Made by a program: the position numbers and the translations under genes. Positions 5,048 to 10,522 of a stretch of DNA of 10,522 nucleotides are shown here, in pieces (positions within the stretch are counted from its first letter, which is position 1; the number at the start of each line of letters is the position of its first letter). The notes under the pieces are model-generated. The model was not told where the DNA came from, did no database searches, and saw nothing but the letters and a program-made list of their open reading frames with translations. Location: assembly GCA_012274205.1 (NCBI GenBank), contig JAAOZY010000202.1, forward strand, positions 1-10,522, written 5' to 3'. Origin of the DNA: Betaproteobacteria bacterium. GTDB lineage: Bacteria; Pseudomonadota; Gammaproteobacteria; Burkholderiales; SG8-39.

Positions 5048-7942
5048 GTGAACGACAAAGAAGCGAAGAGCAAGTTGAAATCCACAAGGTCCAAGCCAAA
5101 ATCCGCGAAGAACGAGCTGGCCACGGCAAGAAACAAGCTGGCCACGGCAACAAACAAGCCGGGCACGGCAACGAACAAGCCCGGCGCCTCCGCCACGGCG
5201 AAGCCGGGCGATGTGGCGGATCGCGCCCTCGACGTACTGGGCTTCGAGCGCGATGCGCTGCGCGCAATCTTCGCGCCCAAGAGCGTCGCCGTGATCGGCG
5301 CGACCGAACAAGAGGGCAGGGTCGGGCGCACCGTGCTGTGGAATCTGGTCAGCAATCCCTTCGGCGGCGCGGTCTACCCGGTCAACACGCGCCACAAGCA
5401 GGTCCTGGGAATCAAGGCCTATCCGAGCATAGGCAGCGTGCCCGAGACGGTCGACCTGGCGGTGATCGTCACGCCCGCGCCGACGGTGCCTGGCATCATC
5501 GAGGAATGCATCGCGGCTGGCGTGAAAGGTGCCATCATCATCTCGGCCGGATTCAAGGAGGCTGGCGCAGCGGGGGTCGAGCTCGAGCGGCGAATCGCCG
5601 AGACCGCGCGCGGCAAGATGCGACTCATCGGCCCGAATTGTCTCGGCGTGATGCGCCCCAGGACGCACCTGAACGCGACTTTTGCGAGCGCCATGGCGCG
5701 ACCCGGCTCGGTCGGCTTTATCAGCCAGAGCGGCGCGCTGCTGACCGCGGTACTCGACTGGAGCTTCCGCGAAAACGTCGGCTTTTCCGCCTGCGTATCG
5801 GTCGGTTCGATGCTCGATGTCGACTGGGGCGACCTGATCAACTTCCTCGGCGACGATCCGCACACGCACAGCATCATGATTTACATGGAGTCCATAGGCG
5901 ACGCGCGTTCGTTCATCTCCGCCGCCCGCGAAGTCGCGCTGACCAAGCCGATCATCGTGATCAAGGCCGGGCGCACCGCGCAGGCGGCGAAGGCCGCGGC
6001 CTCGCATACCGGCGCGCTTGCCGGCAGCGACGACGTGCTCGACGCGGTGTTCCGCCGCTGCGGCGTGCTGCGTGTGAATTCGATATCCGATCTGTTCTAC
6101 ATGGCCGAGGTGCTGGCGAAGCAGCCGCGCCCCTCGGGACCCCGCCTCACCATCGTCACCAATGCCGGCGGCCCGGGCGTGCTCGCCACCGATACCCTGA
6201 TCGCGCTGGGCGGCGAACTGGCGGAGTTGTCGGCGGAAACGATAGCCGCGCTGGACAAGGTGCTGCCGTCGCACTGGAGCCACGGCAATCCGATCGACAT
6301 CCTCGGGGACGCTGATCCGGAGCGCTATGCGCAGGCCCTGGAGATTGCGACCAAGGATGTGAACAGCGATGGACTGCTGGTCGCGCTCACACCGCAGGCG
6401 ATGACCGATCCCACCGAAACGGCGCGGCGCCTTTCCGCGTTCGCGGTGACCCGCGGCAAGCCCTTGCTGGCGAGCTGGATGGGCGGCAAGGACGTGACCG
6501 CCGGCGAAGCGGTCCTGAACGAGGCGAACATTCCGACCTTCGGCTATCCCGACACCGCGGCGCGCATCTTCACCCTGATGTGGCGCTATGCCTACAACCT
6601 GCGCGGGCTGTACGAAACGCCGACGCTGGTCGCACCGGCGGCGCAAACCGCGCCGGAGAGCGCACGCGTGCGCAAGCTGCTCGAGGATGCGCGCGCAGGC
6701 GGGCGCACGCTGCTGTCGGAGTTCGAGTCGAAGCAGGTACTCGCAGCCTACGGCATCCCGACCGTGCCCACGCGCGTCGCGGCGAGCGAAGACGAGGCGG
6801 TGCAATGCGCGGATGCGACCGGCTATCCGGTGGTGCTCAAACTGCATTCGCACACCATCACGCACAAGACCGATGTCGGCGGTGTGCAGCTCGATCTCGC
6901 CGATGCCGAGGCGGTGCGGCGCGCCTGGCGCGCTGTCAAGTCCGGCGCGCTGGCGGCGGGGGGGAAGAAGGGCTTTCTCGGCGTAACGGTACAGCCGATG
7001 GTGAAGCGCGAGGGCTACGAGCTGATCGTCGGCAGCAGCATCGACGCGCAATTCGGACCGGTGCTGCTGTTCGGCGCGGGCGGACAGCTGGTCGAGGTGT
7101 TCCGCGACCGCGCACTGTCGCTGCCGCCGCTCAATACCACGCTGGCACGGCGCATGATGGAGCAGACCATCATCCACAAGGCCCTGCTCGGCGTGCGCGG
7201 CCGTGAGCCGGTGGACCTGGATGCGCTTGCGCGCGTGATGGTGCAGTTCAGCCAGCTGGTGGTGGAGCAGCGCTGGATCAAGGAGATCGACATCAACCCG
7301 CTGCTCGCCGGGCCCGGCGCCGCCGGGATCGTCGCGCTCGATGCGCGCATCGTGCTGCACGGACCCGAGGTCGCCGAAGCGCAATTGCCCAAGCTCGCGA
7401 TCCGCCCCTATCCGGCGCGGTACGCCTCGGAATGGGCCTCGAAGGCCGGCCTGGCGGTCACCATCCGTCCGATACGGCCGGAGGACGAGCCGCTGATGGT
7501 GCAGTTCCACACCACGCTGTCGGAGGAAAGCGTGTACATGCGCTACTTCCATTTCATCCAGTACAACCAGCGCGTCGCGCACGAGCGCCTGACGCGGCTG
7601 TGCTTCATCGACTACGACCGCGAAATGGCGCTGGTGGTCGAGCGCAAGGACCCGAAGACGGGCGAGCGCAGCATCCTCGCGATCGGGCGCCTGAGCAAGG
7701 TGCACCAGACGGCGGAAGCCGAGTTCGCGATCCTGGTGAGCGACGTCTGGCAGGGCCACGGGTTCGGCCTCGAACTGCTGCGGCGGCTGGTGCAGATCGG
7801 GCGCGACGAAAAACTGCAGCGCATCGTCGCCTCGATCCTGTCTGACAACGTCGCCATGCAGCACGTGTCGCGCAAGGCCGGATTCAAGCTCAAGCGCGTC
7901 GAAACGGAGTTCCGCGCCGAACTCGACCTGCACGAGGGATAA
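5048..7942 (+). CDS. NDP-forming acyl-CoA synthetase fused to GNAT acetyltransferase (Pat/PatZ-like)
   Basis: Enzymes of this architecture (Salmonella Pat, E. coli PatZ/YfiQ) acetylate protein lysines, classically AMP-forming acetyl-CoA synthetase, which they switch off. Domains in the 964-residue product: a Lys/Ala-rich repetitive tail (residues 1-56), a CoA-binding Rossmann domain (VAVIGATEQEG near 80), succinyl-CoA-ligase-like domains with SHTGALAGS (His320), an ATP-grasp domain (about 555-775, including KLHSHTITHKTDVGG and IDINPLL), and a GNAT domain (about 800-960) with acetyl-CoA motif QGHGFG (902-907). His320 aligns with the phosphohistidine of ADP-forming synthetases; from memory, Salmonella Pat lacks it, so this protein could retain ligase activity. 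The GTG start at 5048 is set by AGGAG six bases upstream. Typical relatives are about 890-900 residues, so the tail accounts for the excess. It lies between thrH and a nucleoside transporter gene. Domain assignment is confident; the protein targets are unknown. Confidence 0.92.
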   Translation: MNDKEAKSKLKSTRSKPKSAKNELATARNKLATATNKPGTATNKPGASATAKPGDVADRALDVLGFERDALRAIFAPKSVAVIGATEQEGRVGRTVLWNLVSNPFGGAVYPVNTRHKQVLGIKAYPSIGSVPETVDLAVIVTPAPTVPGIIEECIAAGVKGAIIISAGFKEAGAAGVELERRIAETARGKMRLIGPNCLGVMRPRTHLNATFASAMARPGSVGFISQSGALLTAVLDWSFRENVGFSACVSVGSMLDVDWGDLINFLGDDPHTHSIMIYMESIGDARSFISAAREVALTKPIIVIKAGRTAQAAKAAASHTGALAGSDDVLDAVFRRCGVLRVNSISDLFYMAEVLAKQPRPSGPRLTIVTNAGGPGVLATDTLIALGGELAELSAETIAALDKVLPSHWSHGNPIDILGDADPERYAQALEIATKDVNSDGLLVALTPQAMTDPTETARRLSAFAVTRGKPLLASWMGGKDVTAGEAVLNEANIPTFGYPDTAARIFTLMWRYAYNLRGLYETPTLVAPAAQTAPESARVRKLLEDARAGGRTLLSEFESKQVLAAYGIPTVPTRVAASEDEAVQCADATGYPVVLKLHSHTITHKTDVGGVQLDLADAEAVRRAWRAVKSGALAAGGKKGFLGVTVQPMVKREGYELIVGSSIDAQFGPVLLFGAGGQLVEVFRDRALSLPPLNTTLARRMMEQTIIHKALLGVRGREPVDLDALARVMVQFSQLVVEQRWIKEIDINPLLAGPGAAGIVALDARIVLHGPEVAEAQLPKLAIRPYPARYASEWASKAGLAVTIRPIRPEDEPLMVQFHTTLSEESVYMRYFHFIQYNQRVAHERLTRLCFIDYDREMALVVERKDPKTGERSILAIGRLSKVHQTAEAEFAILVSDVWQGHGFGLELLRRLVQIGRDEKLQRIVASILSDNVAMQHVSRKAGFKLKRVETEFRAELDLHEG
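5111..5194 (+). repeat. Four in-frame 21-bp tandem repeats in the Pat-like N-terminal tail
   Basis: Units at 5111-5131, 5132-5152, 5153-5173 and 5174-5194 encode NELATAR, NKLATAT, NKPGTAT and NKPGASA. The DNA is conserved as well (AAC-AAG-CYG-GSC-ACG-GCA), which suggests recent duplication. Since the unit is 21 bases, copy number can change without breaking the frame. The encoded stretch is basic and probably disordered, somewhat like histone-H1-type bacterial tails. Confidence 0.8.
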
Positions 7943-7955
7943 GAATTGCGCGGCG

Positions 7956-7980
7956 CCGGGCGCGCAAGCCTGCGCGCCGG
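7956..7980 (+). other. Intergenic hairpin between the Pat-like gene and the CNT transporter gene
   Basis: GGCGCGCA (7959-7966) and TGCGCGCC (7971-7978) pair perfectly around an AGCC loop, and CC/GG outside them extend the stem across one bulged G (7958). There is no T-run after it, so it is not a classical terminator. It could protect mRNA or partly attenuate transcription between the two genes. High local GC makes chance stems more likely. Confidence 0.4.
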
Positions 7981-8024
7981 GTGCGCTTCGCAGCAGTCCA
8001 AACGCGATCTCGACGGGAAACGCG

Positions 8025-9272
8025 ATGGCTCCAGCACTGCAAAGTCTGCTCGGTTTCTGCGTGTTGCTGCTCATCGCCTGGGCGCTGAGCGAAAAGCGGC
8101 GTAATCCGCCCTGGCGCACGGTCCTTGCAGGGGTGGCGCTGCAGTTCCTGCTGGCGGGATTGTTCCTGAAAGTGCCGCTGTTCAAGCACGTCTTCATGGC
8201 GCTCAATGACGCGGTGAGTGCGATCGAGAGGGCGACCCAGGGCGGCACCGCATTCGTATTCGGCTACCTGGGCGGCGGGGCGGCGCCGTTTGCCATTGCC
8301 CATCCCGAGGCGAGCTTCGTGTTCGCGTTTCGCGCGCTGCCGCTGATACTGGTGGTGAGCGCGCTGTCCTCGCTGCTGTTCTACTGGCGCGTCCTGCCGG
8401 TGGTGGTCAAGGCGTTCTCGAAATTGCTGGAGAAGACCATGGGCATCGGCGGCGCGGTGGGTCTGGGCGCGGCGGCAAACGTGTTCGTCGGCATGGTGGA
8501 AGCGCCGCTGCTGGTGCGGCCGTATCTGGCGCAGATGAGCCGCTGCGAGCTGTTCATCACCATGAGTTGCGGCATGGCTGGCATCGCCGGCACTGTGATG
8601 GTGCTGTATGCGAGCATCCTCAACCCGGTGGTGCCCGACGCGATGGGACACATCCTGATCGCATCCATAGTCAGTGCGCCGGCGGCCATCGTGGTGAGCG
8701 TGCTGATGGTGCCGCCCGAGGGCGCGATGACCGCGGGCGAGCTGGTTCCGCCGCGCGCCGCGCGCGGCAGCATGGACGCGCTGACCCAGGGCACCGTGGA
8801 AGGGGTGCAACTGCTCATCAACGTGGTGGCGATGCTGCTGGTCATGGTGGCGCTGGTGCATCTGGCGAACCTGATGCTCGGCCTGCTGCCGCGGGTGGGC
8901 GGCGCGGCGCTCACGCTGCAGGGCATTCTTGGATGGATCATGGCGCCGGTGGTGTGGCTGGTGGGCATTCCCTGGTCGGAAGCGCAGACGGCCGGCGCCC
9001 TGATGGGGACCAAAACCGTACTGAATGAACTCGTGGCCTATATCGACCTCGCCCGCACGAGCGACGCCGCCCTCAGTCCGCGCAGCCGCCTGCTGCTGAC
9101 CTATGCGCTGTGCGGCTTCGCCAATTTCGGCAGCCTGGGCATACTGATCGGCGGGCTGGGCTCGATGGCGCCGGAGCGGCGTGAGGAAATCGTCGCGCTG
9201 GGCGGCAGGAGCATCGTCGCGGGCACGCTCGCCACCTGCCTCACCGGCGCCACCGTCGGGGTGCTGCTGTAG
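8025..9272 (+). CDS. Concentrative nucleoside transporter (CNT/NupC family)
   Basis: CNT proteins are inner-membrane symporters that import nucleosides with H+ or Na+. The 415-residue product is strongly hydrophobic, with membrane segments spread along its length (for example about residues 6-22, 33-52, 104-124, 180-200, 210-230, 258-285 and 295-315). Family substrate motifs can be located: GMVEAP (156-161) at the position of GQTEAP in Vibrio CNT, TVLNEL (Asn334, Glu335), and ALCGFANFGS (Asn367, Ser370). Glu159 and the ribose-contacting Glu335, Asn367 and Ser370 are kept, but the Gln and Thr that contact the base in the Vibrio structure are Met157 and Val158 here. This may alter base selectivity. 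ATG 8025 is preceded only by a weak GGGA (8015-8018 region). The slyX start lies 17 bases after the stop. Family assignment is confident; the cargo is inferred. Confidence 0.9.
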   Translation: MAPALQSLLGFCVLLLIAWALSEKRRNPPWRTVLAGVALQFLLAGLFLKVPLFKHVFMALNDAVSAIERATQGGTAFVFGYLGGGAAPFAIAHPEASFVFAFRALPLILVVSALSSLLFYWRVLPVVVKAFSKLLEKTMGIGGAVGLGAAANVFVGMVEAPLLVRPYLAQMSRCELFITMSCGMAGIAGTVMVLYASILNPVVPDAMGHILIASIVSAPAAIVVSVLMVPPEGAMTAGELVPPRAARGSMDALTQGTVEGVQLLINVVAMLLVMVALVHLANLMLGLLPRVGGAALTLQGILGWIMAPVVWLVGIPWSEAQTAGALMGTKTVLNELVAYIDLARTSDAALSPRSRLLLTYALCGFANFGSLGILIGGLGSMAPERREEIVALGGRSIVAGTLATCLTGATVGVLL

Positions 9273-9289
9273 TAGTCGACACAAGGCGA

Positions 9290-9493
9290 ATGATGGAATC
9301 CAGACTGAACGAACTCGAAGCCAAGATCAGCCTCGCCGAAGACCTGCTCGATGCGCTCAACCGCACCGTCTACCGCCAGCAGCAGCAGATAGACCAGCTG
9401 CAGCAGGACATACGCGCGCTGCGCCTGCAGCTGCAGGAAACGGCGCCGCCCGAGGCTGCATCCCCGGGAAACGAGATCCCGCCGCATTATTGA
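9290..9493 (+). CDS. slyX: SlyX family protein
   Basis: SlyX proteins are short conserved cytoplasmic proteins of unknown biochemical role; in E. coli the gene lies next to slyD. The 67-residue product is nearly all coiled coil (ESRLNELEAKISLAEDLLDAL and a QQQQIDQLQQDI stretch), then a short Pro-rich tail ending in PPHY, the family's C-terminal signature. Length is normal. Two adjacent ATG codons (9290 and 9293) could start it; AAGG at 9283-9286 suits either. With only 17 bases after the transporter stop, co-transcription with it is likely. No slyD is present in the window and no clear terminator follows. Confidence 0.92.
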   Translation: MMESRLNELEAKISLAEDLLDALNRTVYRQQQQIDQLQQDIRALRLQLQETAPPEAASPGNEIPPHY

Positions 9494-9627
9494 GCGCGGC
9501 CCGCCTCCCTGAGCGTACGCCGGTGTGTAAACGGATTTCCCGCTTCACCCTGCCTCGATTTCCAAGGGGTTTGAGGGGGGGTGTGAGCGCGCGTGTCCAA
9601 ACAACTCCTTAAAGATAAGCGGATTTT

Positions 9628-9641
9628 CTGATCTAGATCAA
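9628..9641 (+). promoter_or_regulatory. FNR/Anr-type binding site
   Basis: CTGATCTAGATCAA matches the FNR/Anr consensus TTGAT-N4-ATCAA at nine of ten specified bases; its inner 12 bases form a perfect palindrome. The centre (9634.5) is 41.5 bases upstream of a predicted transcript start near 9676, the class II activator position used by FNR. This implies anaerobic (or NO-responsive, if Dnr-like) activation of the small Cys-rich gene at 9717. FNR-family members share near-identical sites, so which one binds cannot be told. Confidence 0.75.
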
Positions 9642-9663
9642 GAATATGTGCGGCCAAAGGCGG

Positions 9664-9670
9664 TAAAAAT
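9664..9670 (+). promoter_or_regulatory. -10 element of the FNR-dependent promoter
   Basis: TAAAAAT lies 22 bases after the FNR-type box, the spacing expected of a class II FNR promoter that lacks a good -35 hexamer. The predicted start near 9676 gives a 5' leader of about 41 bases, ending in a strong ribosome site before ATG 9717. Confidence 0.55.
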
Positions 9671-9716
9671 GCTACAGAAGGAAATCGAATTCGCACCCAA
9701 ACAAGGGAGGAACGTC

Positions 9717-9926
9717 ATGCTGACCACATTCAAACGCCTCGTAGGCTGGGCCACTCCGGTCGCGCCACGATTCGGTACCGCCGCCATGGCCAACTGGCTG
9801 GGGCATTTCAGCGTCGGCCGCGGGAAGCGCGGCGAATGCCTTGCACGCAGGCAGGGTCGCTGCCCGGGACTGGAGTTTTGCGAAGATTGCGCCTGGTCAG
9901 AAGGCGTCTCGCGAGACTCTGACTAA
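9717..9926 (+). CDS. Small four-cysteine protein under FNR-type control, unknown function
   Basis: I do not recognise this 69-residue product. The start is ATG 9717, set by GGAGG (9706-9710) six bases upstream; a longer reading from GTG 9648 would begin inside the promoter. The N-terminal half is mildly hydrophobic and amphipathic (MLTTFKRLVGW through MANWLGHF), with no clear signal peptide or membrane helix. The C-terminal half carries four cysteines: Cys41-x7-Cys49-x5-Cys55-x2-Cys58, within GECLARRQGRC and CPGLEFCEDC. That pattern could bind a metal or a small Fe-S cluster, or act in redox chemistry; this is inference. It sits alone between an FNR-type promoter and a strong terminator, so it is probably a monocistronic anaerobic gene. 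The strong ribosome site, terminator and Cys spacing argue that it is real. The closest neighbour downstream is a NuoE-like gene under a separate promoter. Confidence 0.75.
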   Translation: MLTTFKRLVGWATPVAPRFGTAAMANWLGHFSVGRGKRGECLARRQGRCPGLEFCEDCAWSEGVSRDSD

Positions 9927-9928
9927 GA

Positions 9929-9955
9929 GGCCATTTCAGAATTACCGAAATGGCC
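9929..9955 (+). other. Perfect 9-bp stem-loop just after the small Cys-rich gene
   Basis: GGCCATTTC (9929-9937) and GAAATGGCC (9947-9955) pair perfectly around a nine-base loop, starting two bases after the stop codon. No T-run follows. Trailing C residues (9954-9957) could instead pair with AGGGG at 9963-9967, so alternative folds exist. It may act as a 3'-end stabiliser in tandem with the terminator that follows. Confidence 0.55.
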
Positions 9956-9970
9956 CCGAATTAGGGGAGC

Positions 9971-9995
9971 ACGAGGGGAGCTATCCCCTCGTTTT
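9971..9995 (+). terminator. Rho-independent terminator
   Basis: ACGAGGGGA (9971-9979) and TCCCCTCGT (9984-9992) form a perfect nine-base-pair stem with a GCTA loop, running straight into TTTT (9992-9995). It lies 45 bases after the stop of the small Cys-rich gene and insulates it from the sigma-54 promoter region downstream. A direct copy of AGGGGAGC at 9963-9970 and 9974-9981 gives a second, weaker left arm. Confidence 0.88.
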
Positions 9996-10021
9996 GAAAT
10001 GAGCTCTAGAAACCGGAATTA

Positions 10022-10045
10022 GCGCCGCATCCGGCTGCCCGGCGC
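10022..10045 (+). promoter_or_regulatory. Possible upstream activator site for the sigma-54 promoter
   Basis: GCGCCG (10022-10027) and CGGCGC (10040-10045) form an inverted repeat with 12 bases between the arms, centred about 105 bases before the predicted sigma-54 transcript start, a normal distance for an enhancer-binding protein site. The evidence is position and symmetry only, and GC-rich DNA makes such repeats common. Confidence 0.2.
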
Positions 10046-10112
10046 CTTGCCGAACGGGTGGCCTGGTCCATGCGCTTGGCGCGGCGCACACACCTCTCCT
10101 TGGTTCCTGCTC

Positions 10113-10128
10113 TGGCACCATATTTGCT
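10113..10128 (+). promoter_or_regulatory. Sigma-54 (RpoN) -24/-12 promoter
   Basis: TGGCAC-CATAT-TTGCT matches the RpoN consensus TGGCAC-N5-TTGCW, with GG (10114-10115) and GC (10126-10127) ten bases apart as required. The predicted start is near 10139, leaving a leader of about 170 bases to the NuoE-like gene at 10309. RpoN promoters need an enhancer-binding protein; none is encoded in the window. The 313 bases from the terminator to this gene hold no other gene I can support, only this promoter and inverted repeats. Confidence 0.75.
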
Positions 10129-10161
10129 TTTCCCAGCTTAGCCGGCATATCGAAGTGCGCG

Positions 10162-10186
10162 GATGTTTCGTTGTGAACGAAACATC
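10162..10186 (+). promoter_or_regulatory. Perfect 11-bp inverted repeat in the NuoE-like gene's leader
   Basis: GATGTTTCGTT (10162-10172) and AACGAAACATC (10176-10186) are exact inverted copies with a GTG centre. It lies about 23-47 bases after the predicted sigma-54 start, so it could be an operator or enhancer-type site for a dimeric regulator, or an RNA hairpin in the leader. It has no T-run. The half-site TTTCGT/ACGAAA recalls the E. coli FhlA site ATTTCGTACGAAAT from memory, but with five extra central bases. Confidence 0.7.
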
Positions 10187-10251
10187 GGACGGCTTGGGCG
10201 GATCCGTTTCATTTGGCAACCTCCTTGATCGGCGAGGATGGTCTAGTCAAG

Positions 10252-10276
10252 CCATCGATATGGGTCAATTCGATGG
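10252..10276 (+). other. Weaker inverted repeat in the same leader
   Basis: CCATCGA (10252-10258) and TCGATGG (10270-10276) form a seven-base-pair stem with an 11-base loop, ending about 20 bases before the GGAAAGG ribosome site of the NuoE-like gene. It may be a leader hairpin or chance. Confidence 0.3.
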
Positions 10277-10308
10277 GGATCTCTTTTCCCGGCAATGGAA
10301 AGGCTTGA

Positions 10309-10522
10309 ATGAATCTGCATTCGGTTATCCCTGTTCGCCAGATCAATCCGCGCAGCGCGCTCAAGGGTCGCATCGCTGATCCGAAGGCGCTGGGCGAAGT
10401 GTGCGCGCTGCTTGGCGCTGCGCCGCGCCGGCGCGAGCTGCTGATCGAGCACCTGCACCGCATTCAGGATCGTTACGGCGCGCTGTCGGCGGCGCACCTC
10501 ACTGCGCTGGCCGCGGAGATGA
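10309..10522 (+). CDS. NuoE-like subunit, probably of NAD-dependent formate dehydrogenase (3' truncated)
   Basis: The first 71 codons are visible; the frame is open at the window edge. The segment ALKGRIADPKALGEV, then APRRRELLIEHLHRIQDRYG and LSAAHLTALAAEM, is the N-terminal helical part of NuoE/24-kDa-type [2Fe-2S] proteins, in the form I associate with formate dehydrogenase diaphorase subunits, often a NuoE-NuoF fusion. It lacks the HoxF-type N-terminus. The cluster cysteines would come later, outside the window. In complete enzymes this subunit passes electrons from the formate-oxidising subunit to NAD+ in the cytoplasm. ATG 10309 is fixed by an in-frame TGA directly before it (10306-10308) and by GGAAAGG (10297-10303) five bases upstream. 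A sigma-54 promoter and inverted repeats upstream suggest tight regulation. A NAD-linked hydrogenase subunit is a less likely alternative. Confidence 0.75.
   Translation, partial: MNLHSVIPVRQINPRSALKGRIADPKALGEVCALLGAAPRRRELLIEHLHRIQDRYGALSAAHLTALAAEM

Noticed and set aside
4946..8248. An open frame of 1100 codons on the - strand
   Set aside because: It lies antisense to the well-supported Pat-like gene and the start of the transporter gene. Its composition (rich in Arg, Gln, His, Ala) is what strong G/C third-position bias gives on the opposite strand, and no domain is recognisable.
9648..9716. Longer start (GTG 9648) for the small Cys-rich protein
   Set aside because: It would begin before the predicted -10 element and transcript start, whereas ATG 9717 has a near-perfect ribosome site.
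10047..10379. 110-codon + strand ORF across the sigma-54 promoter region
   Set aside because: It has no ribosome site, no recognisable motif, runs through the promoter and inverted repeats, and ends inside the NuoE-like gene in another frame.
1..10522. CRISPR arrays, tRNA or rRNA genes, insertion sequences
   Set aside because: I saw no regularly spaced repeats, no tRNA-like cloverleaf, no rRNA signature and no transposase or terminal inverted repeats, despite the junction near 1135.

Overview
The window looks like a high-GC betaproteobacterial chromosome segment. This rests on SlyX ending in PPHY, a ThrH-type phosphatase, an acyl-CoA synthetase/GNAT fusion, strong G/C third-position bias, and FNR-type and sigma-54-type promoters. 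The genus cannot be told from sequence alone. Every gene I can support is on the + strand.

Left end (1-1292): a 5'-truncated alpha/beta hydrolase of the predicted dienelactone hydrolase type lies in DNA of visibly lower GC. After an intergenic stretch comes a small ORF (1078-1296) that begins like a DUF6622-type membrane protein and then loses that character near 1130-1145, where GC rises. I read this as a broken gene at a rearrangement junction. Its stop overlaps the next start as ATGA.

Metalloenzyme-activator pair (1293-4242): a MoxR-class AAA+ ATPase of the CbbQ/NirQ/NorQ family is followed by its VWA-domain partner of the CbbO/NorD family. Such pairs remodel a client enzyme (Rubisco for CbbQO; nitric oxide reductase for NorQD). 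Neither client is encoded in the window.

Core metabolism (4283-9493): a promoter and a 5' hairpin precede thrH (phosphoserine phosphatase/homoserine phosphotransferase). Then come a 964-residue NDP-forming acyl-CoA synthetase fused to a GNAT acetyltransferase (Pat/PatZ-like, with a repetitive Lys-rich N-terminus), a concentrative nucleoside transporter (CNT/NupC family) and slyX. Spacing is 56, 82 and 17 bases, so this could be one transcription unit.

Anaerobic right end (9494-10522): an FNR/Anr-type box with a -10 element at class II spacing drives an unrecognised 69-residue four-cysteine protein, closed by a strong intrinsic terminator. Next, a near-consensus sigma-54 promoter (TGGCAC-N5-TTGCT) and a leader with a perfect 11-bp inverted repeat precede a 3'-truncated NuoE-like gene, probably of an NAD-linked formate dehydrogenase. 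The small FNR-controlled Cys protein, and the sigma-54 promoter with its inverted repeat, are the least explained parts and the best candidates for something new.
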